Below, in pieces: positions 17,276 to 27,040 of a stretch of 64,000 bases of DNA (within the stretch, counting starts at the first letter, position 1; each line of letters starts with the position of its first letter). Under the pieces are notes generated by a model, which had not been told where the DNA came from, searched no databases, and saw only the letters and a program-made list of their open reading frames with translations. A program made the translations under genes and the position numbers. Source of the DNA: Magnetococcus marinus MC-1 (lineage in GTDB: Bacteria; Pseudomonadota; Magnetococcia; Magnetococcales; Magnetococcaceae); assembly GCF_000014865.1 (NCBI RefSeq), contig NC_008576.1, positions 1,827,501-1,891,500 of the forward strand. The letters are read 5' to 3'.

Positions 17276-17731
17276 ATGCGTGCATTGGTGCAGCGGGTGT
17301 CAGAAGCCTCGGTGGTGGTGGAGGGGCAGGTGGTGGGGGCGGTAGAGCGGGGTCTGTTGGTCTTGCTGGCGGTGGAGCGCGGGGATGGCGAAAAACAGCT
17401 TGAAGAGATGGTGCGCAAGGTGGCCCGTTTACGTATTTTCCCCGATGAAGCGGGTAAAATGAACCTCTCCGTAAAAGATATTGAAGGGGAGGTGTTGGTG
17501 GTTTCACAATTCACCCTGGCCGCGGATATGCGCAAAGGCTATCGTCCCTCGTTTTCGTTGGCGGAGGAGCCTAAACGGGCTGAGGCGCTCTATCTTGACT
17601 ATTGCCAGCGGCTAAACCAGCATGAGGGGGTTGTGGTGGCGCAGGGTCTGTTTGGTGCGGATATGCAGGTTAAACTGATCAATGATGGCCCGGTAACCAT
17701 TTGGTTAGACCTGCCACCCCAGGAGGGTTGA
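17276..17731 (+). CDS. dtd: D-aminoacyl-tRNA deacylase
   Basis: 151 residues, nearly the standard 145. It removes D-amino acids mischarged on tRNA. Both signature motifs are seen: SQFTLAAD (catalytic/substrate loop) and NDGPVTIWLD (the Gly-cisPro motif region). N-terminal MRALVQRVSEASV is also typical. The start has TGTAGGAAAG upstream. It is followed two bases later by the hydantoinase-like gene whose ribosome-binding site lies within the end of dtd, so the two are translationally coupled, although no functional link is known. Confidence 0.96.
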   Translation: MRALVQRVSEASVVVEGQVVGAVERGLLVLLAVERGDGEKQLEEMVRKVARLRIFPDEAGKMNLSVKDIEGEVLVVSQFTLAADMRKGYRPSFSLAEEPKRAEALYLDYCQRLNQHEGVVVAQGLFGADMQVKLINDGPVTIWLDLPPQEG

Positions 17732-17733
17732 TT

Positions 17734-20700
17734 GTGGGCGCTGCGCCAACACAAGGGGACGCATCGGCGGTAGCATGGCGCTTTGCCGTGGATCGTGGGG
17801 GTACCTTTACCGATGTGGTGGGCATCGACCCGCAGGGGGAGATGGTGCCCATCAAACTGCTCTCCGAATCGCCCCTCTATGCCGATGCCGCCATTGAGGG
17901 CATGCGTCGTTTGCTGGGCTTGCCCGCCCAAGCGGCCCTACCCGAGGCACAGATCCAATGGATACGCCTAGGCACCACCGTGGCCACCAATGCGCTGTTG
18001 GAGCGTAAAGGGGCCGCTGTTGGGCTGTTGATTACCCAAGGTTTTCGGGATTTGCTCGCCATAGGGGATCAGCGCCGCCCCCATCTGTTTGAGCTGACGA
18101 TTCGCCAGCCTGAGCAGATCTATCAAGCGGTTGCTGAGGTGCCTGAGCGGATGTTGGCCGACGGCACGCCCGCGCTCCAACCCGATGGCTCGGTGGTACG
18201 TGAGGCTTTGAACGGTTTTTTGGCGCAAGGCATTACTGCGGTTGCGGTGGTCTTGCTGCATGCTTGGTGCAATCCCGCCCATGAAGAGCAGGTGGCCCAG
18301 ATGGCTCGGGAGATGGGCTTTGCCCAAGTGACCACCTCCCATGCTGCCTTGGCGGTCATTCAAATCACCGGGCGCGGGCAGACCACGCTGGTGGATGCCT
18401 ATCTCTCCCCGGTCTTGCTCCATTATGCCCGTCAATTACAGCGCTGGACGGGGGCGATTCCGCTGCATTTTATGAGCAGTGCCGGTACCCTGTTGCCGCC
18501 AGCGCATTTTACCGGTAAAGATGCCACCCTCTCTGGGCCGGCGGGTGGGGTGTTGGGGGTGGCCCATGTGGCGCAGCAGCAGGGTGAAGCGCAGGTGATT
18601 GGCTTCGATATGGGGGGGACCTCCACCGATGTTTGCCACTATGCCGGTAACCTGGAACGGGTGTTGGAGGTGGAGACGGCGGGCATCCGCTATCAAGCCC
18701 CTATGCTGCATGTGGAGACGGTGGCCGCCGGGGGTGGCTCGCTGTTGCGTTTTGATGGCCGCCAGTTACGGGTGGGGCCCCACTCGGCTGGGGCTGAGCC
18801 GGGACCGGCCTGCTATGGGCGGGGTGGCCCCTTGGCCATTACCGATGCCAATCTGGTTTTAGGGCGCATTCAGCCCGATCATATGCCCAAGCTGTTTGGC
18901 CCCCATGGCGATGCCCCCCTGGATGGCGCAGCGGCCCGAGCCGGTTTTGCGCGCTTATTGGCAGAGATCCAACAGGCGGGTGGGCAAGTGAGCTCGGTGG
19001 AGGCGCTGGCCTTGGGTTTTATTCAGGTTGCCAATGAGAGCATGTGCCAACCCATCCGTACCCTCGCCATTGCCCAGGGGTTGGATCTGCCCCAGCATGC
19101 CCTGGTGGCGTTTGGCGGGGCTGGTGGGCAGCACGCTTGTGGAATTGCCCGTAACCTGGGTATGGCACGGGTACATCTGCATCCACTGGCGGGGTTGTTG
19201 TCGGCCTATGGGATTGCCCACACCCCGCATCGACGCACCCAGGTAGAGAGTCTGCTACTACCCTTGGATGGCGCAGGTTTGGCACAGACTCGGGAACGGG
19301 GTGATCAGTGGGTGGCCCAGTTAAGTAAGCTGTTGTTTGCCGAGGGGCGGGAGCAGACCAGCGGGGTGGAGGCTACCCTGCGGGTAGCCGTGCGGGTGGT
19401 GGGCAGTGATGCCACCCTTACCCTGCCATTAGAGGAGACGGTGGCGGCGGTGCAGCACGCATTTGCCCAGGCGCATCGTGCGCGCTTTGGTTTTGCCCCA
19501 GAAGCGGCTCCGCTGGAGGTGGTGCATCTGGAGGTGTCGGTGAGCCTGCCGGCTCCGCGCTATGCACGGCCCAAAGTCACCACGCGGGCGGTTGCAACGC
19601 GGCCGCCGCCGATGGTGCCGGTCTGGTTTTCCGCAGCGGGGCCAGAAATGACTCCGCTCTATCAGCGGGATGAACTGCCGGTGGCGCAGCGTGTGCGGGG
19701 TCCGGCGCTGGTGGTGGAAGCGAACACGGTGTTTGTGTTAGAGCCTGGGTTTTCCATGCAGCAGGATGAGCAAGGCATGCTGCAATTTAGTCGTGTGGCC
19801 GAGCCTCAGGTGGCGGTCCCGGCAAATCCTGGCGAGCCCGCCCCCAGCGAGGGGGCTGATCCTGCCCGGTTGGCGCTATTTAACCACCGTTTTCAGTATA
19901 TTGCCACCCGTATGGGAGAGACCTTGGCACGCACCGCCCACTCGGTCAACATCAAAGAACGGCGGGATTTTTCCTGTGCCATATTTGATGGGGCTGGGCG
20001 CTTGGTGGCCAATGCCCCCCATGTGCCGGTGCATCTAGGGGCGATGGGCGAGAGTGTGCGACACCTGCTGGCCCAGGTGGGGAACAACCTGGAAGCGGGG
20101 GATCTGTATGCCAGTAATGATCCCATGTGCGGGGGCTCGCATCTCCCGGATATTACCGTGATGGCCCCGCTGTTTGGGGCGGTCCAGGGAGAACCCCCCC
20201 AGTTTTTTGTGGCTGCCCGTGGGCACCATGCCGACATCGGCGGTACGGTACCCGGTTCAATGCCCCCCTTTGCCACAAGTTTGGTGGAGGAGGGGGTGGT
20301 GTTGCGCCAACTGCGCATGGTGCGTGCAGGGGTGTTACAGCGGCAGGCGATTGTGGAGGCACTGAGTCAAGGCCCCTATCCGGCCCGTAATATAAGTGAG
20401 CGCATGGCCGATCTACAGGCGCAGATGGCTGCCTGTGTGGCAGGGCTTGAGAGCTTGCAGCAGCTTTGCGAGCAATTTGGTGTCGCGCAGGTAAAGTTCT
20501 ATATGGAGCAGATGCGCCACAGTGCCCGCTACGCCATGGAACAGGCCTTGGAACCCTTTTTGGCGGGTGCGGCGAGCCGTCGTTATCGCTTTAGCGATGC
20601 CATGGATGATGGTTCGGTGGTGGCGGTCTGTATTGATCTCTGCCGAGAGCGGGGGCGGGTGCGGGCGCATATTGATTTTAGCGGCACAGCGGGCTGTCAT

Positions 20701-21426
20701 AGCGGGAACCTAAATGCGCCCCCGGCGGTGACACGGGCTGCGGTGCTGTATAGCATGCGACTGCTGATTGATGAGGATATTCCCCTGAATGATGGCTGTA
20801 TGGAGCCCATAAGCATGGTGCTGCCCTTGGGGAGTATGCTTAATCCCCAAGGCAGCCCGGCGGTCTCGGGGGGGAATGTGGAGACCAGTCAGCGGGTGGT
20901 GGATGTGTTGTTGGGTGCCTTGGGGGTTGCGGCGGCTTCGCAGGGGACCATGAATAACCTGCTGTTTGGTCGTCAGGATGGGCAGGGTGGGCAATATTAT
21001 GAAACCATCGGTGGGGGCAGTGGTGCCACCGCGCAAGGGGCGGGGGCCAGCGGGGTGCAGGTGCACATGACCAATACCCGTATGACCGATCCTGAGGTGA
21101 TGGAGCATCGTTTTCCTTGGGTGCAGGTATTGGGTTTTTTCCGGCGTTCTGGCTCGGGTGGTGCGGGTCAACAGCGAGGGGGGGATGGGCTGGTGCGGGG
21201 CTTGCGTTTTTTGCAGCCGGTGGTGTTGTCGCTGGTGAGCGAGCGGCGTCGCTTGGCCCCGTTTGGCTTGCATGGGGGAGAGGCGGGTAGGCCGGGGCGG
21301 CAGTGGATTGAGCATGCCCAAGGCCAGCGCGTACCCTTGGATGGCCGCGCCCAGGTAAACTTGGCAGCGGGGCAGGCCATCTGGATTGAAACACCCGGTG
21401 GGGGGGGCTATGGTAAGCCAGAGTAA
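17734..21426 (+). CDS. 5-oxoprolinase-type hydantoinase (fused HyuA-HyuB)
   Basis: 1230 residues. Residues about 15-690 form the HyuA-like half: [36 protein letters not shown] and [10 protein letters not shown] with [14 protein letters not shown], an ATP-binding actin-like fold. Residues about 715-1230 form the HyuB-like half: [42 protein letters not shown] and the final [10 protein letters not shown] region. Such fusions are ATP-dependent 5-oxoprolinases or related hydantoinases, which open cyclic amides. GTG 17734 is chosen because AGGAGGG stands six bases upstream. It is cytosolic. 5-Oxoproline is favoured by the fused length, which is close to eukaryotic oxoprolinase; substrate not proven. 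Confidence 0.88.
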   Translation: MGAAPTQGDASAVAWRFAVDRGGTFTDVVGIDPQGEMVPIKLLSESPLYADAAIEGMRRLLGLPAQAALPEAQIQWIRLGTTVATNALLERKGAAVGLLITQGFRDLLAIGDQRRPHLFELTIRQPEQIYQAVAEVPERMLADGTPALQPDGSVVREALNGFLAQGITAVAVVLLHAWCNPAHEEQVAQMAREMGFAQVTTSHAALAVIQITGRGQTTLVDAYLSPVLLHYARQLQRWTGAIPLHFMSSAGTLLPPAHFTGKDATLSGPAGGVLGVAHVAQQQGEAQVIGFDMGGTSTDVCHYAGNLERVLEVETAGIRYQAPMLHVETVAAGGGSLLRFDGRQLRVGPHSAGAEPGPACYGRGGPLAITDANLVLGRIQPDHMPKLFGPHGDAPLDGAAARAGFARLLAEIQQAGGQVSSVEALALGFIQVANESMCQPIRTLAIAQGLDLPQHALVAFGGAGGQHACGIARNLGMARVHLHPLAGLLSAYGIAHTPHRRTQVESLLLPLDGAGLAQTRERGDQWVAQLSKLLFAEGREQTSGVEATLRVAVRVVGSDATLTLPLEETVAAVQHAFAQAHRARFGFAPEAAPLEVVHLEVSVSLPAPRYARPKVTTRAVATRPPPMVPVWFSAAGPEMTPLYQRDELPVAQRVRGPALVVEANTVFVLEPGFSMQQDEQGMLQFSRVAEPQVAVPANPGEPAPSEGADPARLALFNHRFQYIATRMGETLARTAHSVNIKERRDFSCAIFDGAGRLVANAPHVPVHLGAMGESVRHLLAQVGNNLEAGDLYASNDPMCGGSHLPDITVMAPLFGAVQGEPPQFFVAARGHHADIGGTVPGSMPPFATSLVEEGVVLRQLRMVRAGVLQRQAIVEALSQGPYPARNISERMADLQAQMAACVAGLESLQQLCEQFGVAQVKFYMEQMRHSARYAMEQALEPFLAGAASRRYRFSDAMDDGSVVAVCIDLCRERGRVRAHIDFSGTAGCHSGNLNAPPAVTRAAVLYSMRLLIDEDIPLNDGCMEPISMVLPLGSMLNPQGSPAVSGGNVETSQRVVDVLLGALGVAAASQGTMNNLLFGRQDGQGGQYYETIGGGSGATAQGAGASGVQVHMTNTRMTDPEVMEHRFPWVQVLGFFRRSGSGGAGQQRGGDGLVRGLRFLQPVVLSLVSERRRLAPFGLHGGEAGRPGRQWIEHAQGQRVPLDGRAQVNLAAGQAIWIETPGGGGYGKPE

Positions 21427-21566
21427 ACCGATGGTTATTGGTCGCTAAAAGAAAAAACCCTATGAAAAGCTTTTCTTGTGTGGCCTCAGGTCGTACACTT
21501 AGGCGGTTTGCTCCACGGTGGAGTAGGGTGTTTTGAATTGTGATGTTTGCGTAAGGGGCAGTGCTT

Positions 21567-24500
21567 GTGAGCCGATCTTCTATCCGGGTGTGGCCCGGGA
21601 ATCCGTTTCCTCTAGGTGCAACGTGGGATGGCCGTGGGGTCAATTTTGCCATCTTTTCTGAGCATGCCGAGCGGGTGGAACTCTGCCTGTTTGGTCCCGA
21701 TGGCTTTCGTGAAACGGCACGCATCTCCCTCTCGGAGTATACCAACCAAGTGTGGCACGGCTACCTGCCGGATGTGCGTCCTGGGCAGCTCTATGGGTAT
21801 CGGGTTTATGGCCCTTATCAGCCGGAACATGGCCACCGTTTTAACCATAATAAACTGCTGTTGGATCCTTACGCCAAATTGCTTAACGGACAGTTGCAGT
21901 GGCATGAAGCGCTGTTTGGTTATCGTTATGATGATCCCTTGGGGGATCTAAGCTTTAGTGATCTGGATAGCGCCCCCTATGTGCCCAAATGCGTGGTGGT
22001 GGATACCGCCTTTACCTGGGGTGGTGAGCAACCCCCCAATGTGAATTGGCTGGATTCGATTATCTACGAGATGCACGTACGTGGTTTTACCATGCAACAC
22101 CCCAAGGTGCCGCAAAACCAGCGGGGGACCTTTGCCGGCCTGTGTGCGCCAGAGGTGATTAGCTATCTGCAAGATTTGGGGATCTCTTCGGTGGAGTTGC
22201 TGCCGGTGCATGCCTCGGTGGATGAGTGGCATCTGGCGCAAAAAGGGCTTTCAAACTATTGGGGTTATAATACGTTGGCCTTTTTTGTGGCCAATCCTCG
22301 GTTTGCCAGCGGGCCAGACGCCATCCGCGAATTTAAAACCATGGTGCAGGTGTTCCATGAGGCGGGTATCGAGGTGCTGTTGGATGTGGTCTACAACCAC
22401 ACCGCAGAGGGCAACCATGAAGGGCCAACTCTGAGCTTTAAGGGCATTGATAATAAAGCCTATTATAAATTAGAGCCGGGCTATAACCGTTACTATCGCG
22501 ATTTTACCGGTTGCGGCAACTCGTTTAATCTGCGTCATCCCAAGGTATTGCAGTTGGTGATGGACTCGCTGCGCTACTGGGCAGGCGAGATGCATGTGGA
22601 CGGTTTCCGGTTTGACTTGACCACCACCTTGGCGCGGGAGGCCGATGGCCACTTTGACCGCCACTCCGGTTTTCTGGATGCCATTGCCCAGGATCCGCTG
22701 TTGTCACGCAAAAAGATGATTGCCGAGGCGTGGGATATTGGTGATGGGGGGTATCAGGTAGGGAACTTTCCCCCAGGCTGGGGCGAGTGGAACGACCGCT
22801 ACCGCGATGCCATACGCCGGTATTGGAAAGGGGATAAGGGCATGGCAGGGGAGTTGGCTTCACGGTTGACGGGCTCCAGCGATATCTTTAACCACAATGG
22901 TCGGCGGCCTTGGTCCAGCATCAATTTTGTCACCGCCCACGACGGGTTTACCCTGCGCGATTTGGTCTCCTATAACCATAAGCACAACAGCGATAATCTG
23001 GAAGATAACCGGGATGGCCGTGATGCCAATGATAGCTGGAATTGTGGTGTAGAGGGGGCCTCCGAGGAGCCCGCCATACGGATTTTGCGCCTGCGTCAAA
23101 TGCGTAATTTTTTGACCAGTTTGCTGCTCTCGCAAGGTTTGCCCATGTTGGTGGCGGGGGATGAGCGCGGGCGCAGTCAGAACGGCAATAACAATCCTTA
23201 CTGCCAGGACAATGATATTAGCTGGGTCAATTGGGATGAGCACGATGAAGAGGCCAAAGAGCTGCTCTCTTTTACCCGTTTTCTGATTAAATTGCGTCGT
23301 GAGCATGGGGTTTTTCACCGTCATAGCTTTTTTAATGGTCAAAAAATCACCGGTCTTGAGGTTAAAGATGTGGTGTGGTTGCGCCCCGATGGCCGGGAGA
23401 TGGAGCGGTGTGATTGGGATAATGTGCACACCCTCTGTTTGGGCATGCTGCTGTCGGGTGAGGCGGGGGAAAAATTTCTCTCCCGCTACGGGGATGCGCA
23501 GGTGGATGATACCTTTCTGCTGCTGCTTAATAGCCACCATGAGCCGCTACCGTTCCATCTACCAGAGGTTGAGGATGGCAGCGGTTGGACCCGGCTGTTG
23601 GATACCATGGAGAGGGGTGGCGGTTGTGATGAGCCACAGCCAGGCATTGTCAACAGCTATCAAATGGGTGGGCGCAGTGCGGTGCTGTTTGTCTTGCAAC
23701 GCCGTGAGCGGGCGGTGGAGGTTAAACCCAAGCCCGCTACCAGCGGGGATGAGCATGAACTGCTCAGGCAGTTGGCCGAGGCTGCCGGTATTGATAGAGG
23801 TTACTGGACCGTCTTTGGAGAGTGGTTTGACCTGCCGGATGCCTCGTTAAGGAGCTTTTTGGGGGCGATGGATCTGGCTGCGGACAATCAAGGGCAGATC
23901 CGGGCCAGCCTGACTCGCTTAGAAGAGGAGCCTTGGCGACGCGCTATGCCACCGGTGGTGATGTGCCGTTATCCTTGCACAGGGGTGGATATCGCCATTG
24001 TGGTGGGCGCCGAGATGGTGGATGAGGCGTTGGAGTGGGTGTTGGTGGATGAAGCGGGGCATATCATTCCTGGCAAAGTGGTGCCCAGTGATATGCCGTT
24101 GGATGGTGAGCGCTTGGTGGATGGGCAGCATCTGGAGCGGCGTATATTCCATCTCTATCAAAAGCTTGAGGTTGGCTATTATCGGTTTGAATTGCATGGG
24201 GCGGGTCTGCCCGATGGCGATTTTGCCAGCATGCGCTTGGTGGTGGCTCCGTCGCGCTGTTATCTACCCAAAGCGTTGGAGAAAAATGATGGGCGCATCT
24301 GGGGCTTTAGTCCCCAACTCTATGCACTGCGCTCTCAGCGTAACTGGGGCATTGGTGATTTTGAGGATCTCAAGCAGTTGGTGGAGATAACCGCCAGTCA
24401 TGGGGGCGGGATTATTGGTTTGAACCCGCTGCACACCCTGTTTTTGACCCGACCGGAGCAGGTTAGTCCTTATTCGCCCAACAGTCGGCACTATGTTAAT

Positions 24501-25961
24501 CCACTCTATATTGCACCCGAGCAGGTGCCGGAAATGGAGTCGTGTGAAGAGGCCCAGATCCGCCTTAACTCGCCTGGGGTGCGGCGCCTGCTGAACAAGT
24601 TACGTGAGTCGGAGATGGTGGATTATGTCGAGGTGTCGGCATTGAAGCTCTCGATCATGCGGCTGCTTTATGGGGTGTTTCGTGATAAGCATATGACCCC
24701 GGATAAGAGCTGTGTAACCAGCCCCCGGGGTTTGCAGTTCAGAGCCTTTGTCAAGGCGGGGGGTGACGCCCTTATGCGGTTGGCGGTGTTTAACGCATTA
24801 TCGGTCCAGTTCGCCCAAACCGGCGAGGATGTCGGAGGCTGGCGCTCCTGGCCCACCCCCTACCGCCGTCCGGATTCCCCCGAGGTCAGGCGTTTTATGC
24901 AAGAGCAAGAGGAGGAGGTGTTTTTCTACCTCTACCTCTACTGGATTGCTGACACCCAGTTACAAGAGGCCAAAGCGAGCGCACAACAGCAGGGCATGCC
25001 GGTAGGTCTCTACGCCGATATGGCGCTGGGGGTTGACCCGGATGGGGCCGATTTCTGGAATGAACAGAGCGCCTATGCGGGGGATATGCGCATCGGTGCG
25101 CCAGCGGATCTGTTTAATCCCAAGGGGCAAAACTGGGGGCTGCCACCCTTTGACCCCCGTGCGTTGCGTGCGCAGGGCTATCAACCCTTTATTGATGCCC
25201 TGCGTAATACCATGCGCCACGCGGGGGCCATTCGTCTGGATCATGTGATGAGTCTGGCCAGACTATTTTGGGTACCGGTGGGGGCTCCGGCCACAGAGGG
25301 TGGTTATGTGCGCTATCCGGTAGAGGATCTGCTAGGGTTGGTAGCCTTAGAGAGCCAGCGCAACCAATGTACGGTGATTGGTGAGGCGCTGGGTACGGTA
25401 CCTGAAGGGTTCCGGGAAAAGTTGGCTGAAAATGGTATTCTCTCCTACCGTTTGCTCTATTTTGAACGGGCTGAGGAGGGGCGTTTTCTACAGCCGCACG
25501 AATTTAATACCCGCTCGTTGGTTGCGGCGACCACCCATGATTTGCCAACCTTTAGCGGTTTTTGGGAAGGGGTGGATCTGGCGGTTAAAGAACAGCTGGA
25601 TCTCTACCCCAATGAGGAAATGGCTGTGCGATTCCGTGGTGAGCGGGTGCATGATAAAATGAAGTTAAGGGAGGCGTTGCAGCAGGTGGGCATTCCCCTG
25701 ACCGAGCAGTTTGAACAGGCCGATGCCACCCCCGAGTTGATCGAAGCGGTCTACCGTATGTTGGCCCGTACCCCAGCGCATTTGCTCATGGTACAGCTGG
25801 AGGATGTGTTGCAGCAAAAAGAGCAGGTTAACCTGCCTGGAACCGTTAATGAGCACCCCAATTGGCGCCGTAAATTGCCTGCGGATCTGGAAGCGTTGGT
25901 GCAAGATCCACGCTTTAAGGGCTTGACTAAAATGTTAAATAGCGAACGCCCACCCCTATAA
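21567..25961 (+). CDS. glgX-malQ: GlgX-MalQ fusion: glycogen debranching enzyme joined to 4-alpha-glucanotransferase
   Basis: 1464 residues. Residues 1-735 are GlgX/isoamylase-like: CBM48-like start (GNPFPLGATWDGRGVNFAIF), then GH13 catalytic residues in GFRFDLTTT (Asp near 346), IAEAWDIG (Glu near 387) and TAHDGFT (Asp near 457). Residues about 910-1464 are a GH77 MalQ domain with WGFSPQLYALRSQRNWGIGD, IRLDHVMSL, IGEALGTV and TTHDLPT. It would cut alpha-1,6 branches left by phosphorylase and rearrange the released malto-oligosaccharides in one protein. Fusion of these two is unusual. GTG 21567 fits AAGGGG at 8 bases better than GTG 21561. A strong terminator follows. Confidence 0.93.
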   Translation: MSRSSIRVWPGNPFPLGATWDGRGVNFAIFSEHAERVELCLFGPDGFRETARISLSEYTNQVWHGYLPDVRPGQLYGYRVYGPYQPEHGHRFNHNKLLLDPYAKLLNGQLQWHEALFGYRYDDPLGDLSFSDLDSAPYVPKCVVVDTAFTWGGEQPPNVNWLDSIIYEMHVRGFTMQHPKVPQNQRGTFAGLCAPEVISYLQDLGISSVELLPVHASVDEWHLAQKGLSNYWGYNTLAFFVANPRFASGPDAIREFKTMVQVFHEAGIEVLLDVVYNHTAEGNHEGPTLSFKGIDNKAYYKLEPGYNRYYRDFTGCGNSFNLRHPKVLQLVMDSLRYWAGEMHVDGFRFDLTTTLAREADGHFDRHSGFLDAIAQDPLLSRKKMIAEAWDIGDGGYQVGNFPPGWGEWNDRYRDAIRRYWKGDKGMAGELASRLTGSSDIFNHNGRRPWSSINFVTAHDGFTLRDLVSYNHKHNSDNLEDNRDGRDANDSWNCGVEGASEEPAIRILRLRQMRNFLTSLLLSQGLPMLVAGDERGRSQNGNNNPYCQDNDISWVNWDEHDEEAKELLSFTRFLIKLRREHGVFHRHSFFNGQKITGLEVKDVVWLRPDGREMERCDWDNVHTLCLGMLLSGEAGEKFLSRYGDAQVDDTFLLLLNSHHEPLPFHLPEVEDGSGWTRLLDTMERGGGCDEPQPGIVNSYQMGGRSAVLFVLQRRERAVEVKPKPATSGDEHELLRQLAEAAGIDRGYWTVFGEWFDLPDASLRSFLGAMDLAADNQGQIRASLTRLEEEPWRRAMPPVVMCRYPCTGVDIAIVVGAEMVDEALEWVLVDEAGHIIPGKVVPSDMPLDGERLVDGQHLERRIFHLYQKLEVGYYRFELHGAGLPDGDFASMRLVVAPSRCYLPKALEKNDGRIWGFSPQLYALRSQRNWGIGDFEDLKQLVEITASHGGGIIGLNPLHTLFLTRPEQVSPYSPNSRHYVNPLYIAPEQVPEMESCEEAQIRLNSPGVRRLLNKLRESEMVDYVEVSALKLSIMRLLYGVFRDKHMTPDKSCVTSPRGLQFRAFVKAGGDALMRLAVFNALSVQFAQTGEDVGGWRSWPTPYRRPDSPEVRRFMQEQEEEVFFYLYLYWIADTQLQEAKASAQQQGMPVGLYADMALGVDPDGADFWNEQSAYAGDMRIGAPADLFNPKGQNWGLPPFDPRALRAQGYQPFIDALRNTMRHAGAIRLDHVMSLARLFWVPVGAPATEGGYVRYPVEDLLGLVALESQRNQCTVIGEALGTVPEGFREKLAENGILSYRLLYFERAEEGRFLQPHEFNTRSLVAATTHDLPTFSGFWEGVDLAVKEQLDLYPNEEMAVRFRGERVHDKMKLREALQQVGIPLTEQFEQADATPELIEAVYRMLARTPAHLLMVQLEDVLQQKEQVNLPGTVNEHPNWRRKLPADLEALVQDPRFKGLTKMLNSERPPL

Positions 25962-25990
25962 GTCGCGTGTAAATTAGGGTGAAAGAGAAG

Positions 25991-26022
25991 CGGGGCTTGC
26001 CCACAGGGCGGGCCCCGTTTTT
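25991..26022 (+). terminator. Intrinsic terminator after glgX-malQ
   Basis: CGGGGCTTGCCC and GGGCGGGCCCCG pair around ACA (two G-T wobbles), followed by TTTTT. Confidence 0.85.
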
Positions 26023-26418
26023 AATAGCGGTGGAGGTAGGATTTAAACCCTATGTGCGACAACGGTGTGGCATTTGGCTGAAAAAACACCACAGAGGATA
26101 CTGTTTGCTTGTCATTACGCAAATTTTGGCCTACAAACAGAGGCAGGGATATGGGGAAAAGGTTCTTACTTCCACACTAATTAAAGTGTTTAATGGGGCG
26201 ATTAATTATAGTGGCCTTCTCCTAGGGGGTGCTCTGCGCGGATAGGATGGGCGATAAAACTCTGCAAACAACATGGTTTGCGGGGTTGCTTTCCTGAAAT
26301 TGGCAGATTTCAAGAAGGCGTTTTAACGGTTTAGGATCCTGTAGAGATCTGATTTTAAAAGGGCTGGTTTCCCTTATTGGGCAAACCGCTATGCGTGCAT
26401 GCGAATGGGAGTTTTAGA
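26023..26418 (+). other. Leader region of the DUF2934 gene
   Basis: About 400 bases without gene features. A+T-rich patch near 26175-26215 with repeated TTAAT words may hold the promoter. Confidence 0.4.
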
Positions 26419-26841
26419 ATGATGAGCCAGTATAAACCGAGTAATGTTGAACAGTTAGCCTATCAAATCTGGGAGGAACGTGGTTGTCCTCAGGGTGAAG
26501 ATATGGCCCATTGGTTAGAAGCCGAGCAGCTGCTTCAGTCCGAGGCCCAAGAGGGTGAGGCGTCGGGCGAGGGCGATGTGTCGGGTGAGGGCGAGGCCAA
26601 AAAATCTGCCGCCAAAAAAGCCGCCAGCACCCCTAAAAAATCTGCCGCTGCCAAGCCTGCCGCAGCCAAGAGCGCCACGGCCAAGCCTGCCGCAGCCAAG
26701 AGCGCCACGGCCAAGCCTGCCGCAGCCAAGAGCGCCACGGCCAAGCCTGCCGCAGCCAAGAGCGCCACGGCCAAGCCTGCCGCAGCCAAGAGCGCCACGG
26801 CCAAAAAGCCAGCAACGAAGAGCGAGACCCAGGCCGGTTGA
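26419..26841 (+). CDS. DUF2934 protein with histone-H1-like Ala/Lys-rich tail
   Basis: 140 residues. Residues 6-35 fit DUF2934 (QLAYQIWEERGCPQGEDMAHWLEAEQLL), a short helical unit frequently seen near glycogen and trehalose genes. Then an acidic Glu/Gly stretch (36-57) and a basic Lys/Ala/Pro tail built from five perfect ten-residue repeats AKPAAAKSAT. Such tails bind DNA or polyanions in bacterial H1-like proteins. Function is unknown; DNA or glycogen-granule association are both guesses. ATG 26419 with GGGAG seven bases upstream is favoured over an earlier TTG-like start. It stands alone between two terminators, inside the glycogen cluster. Confidence 0.8.
   Translation: MMSQYKPSNVEQLAYQIWEERGCPQGEDMAHWLEAEQLLQSEAQEGEASGEGDVSGEGEAKKSAAKKAASTPKKSAAAKPAAAKSATAKPAAAKSATAKPAAAKSATAKPAAAKSATAKPAAAKSATAKKPATKSETQAG
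26650..26799 (+). repeat. Five perfect tandem copies of a 30-bp unit
   Basis: The units begin at 26650, 26680, 26710, 26740 and 26770 and are identical at the nucleotide level, coding AKPAAAKSAT. Identity also at synonymous positions indicates recent expansion, so copy number is probably variable. Confidence 0.97.
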
Positions 26842-26864
26842 TGCCCGTCTTGGTCTGATTTTAC

Positions 26865-26902
26865 AAAGCCCCTTCTTTATTGACACGAAGAAGGGGCTTT
26901 TT
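26865..26902 (+). terminator. Intrinsic terminator after the DUF2934 gene
   Basis: AAAGCCCCTTCTT pairs with AAGAAGGGGCTTT (26888-26900), followed by T residues. Confidence 0.9.
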
Positions 26903-27040
26903 GCTGCGAACGTGTGATTGTTACCTTGCGGTCATAAAAAACATGGCACGGTACGGGCTCCGTCAACCTCAGGGTTTATCGTATGCGATTGGCGTGCTCT
27001 GTGGTGGGGTGTACACTCTTTTTAGTTAAGGGTTGGTTGT

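Noticed and set aside
26650-26799. CRISPR-like array
   Set aside because: The 30-bp units are directly tandem without spacers and keep one reading frame; it is a coding repeat.
26515-26886. Gly/Arg-rich and Ala/Val-rich frames opposite the repeats of the DUF2934 gene
   Set aside because: They are reverse readings of the 30-bp repeats and have no start signals.
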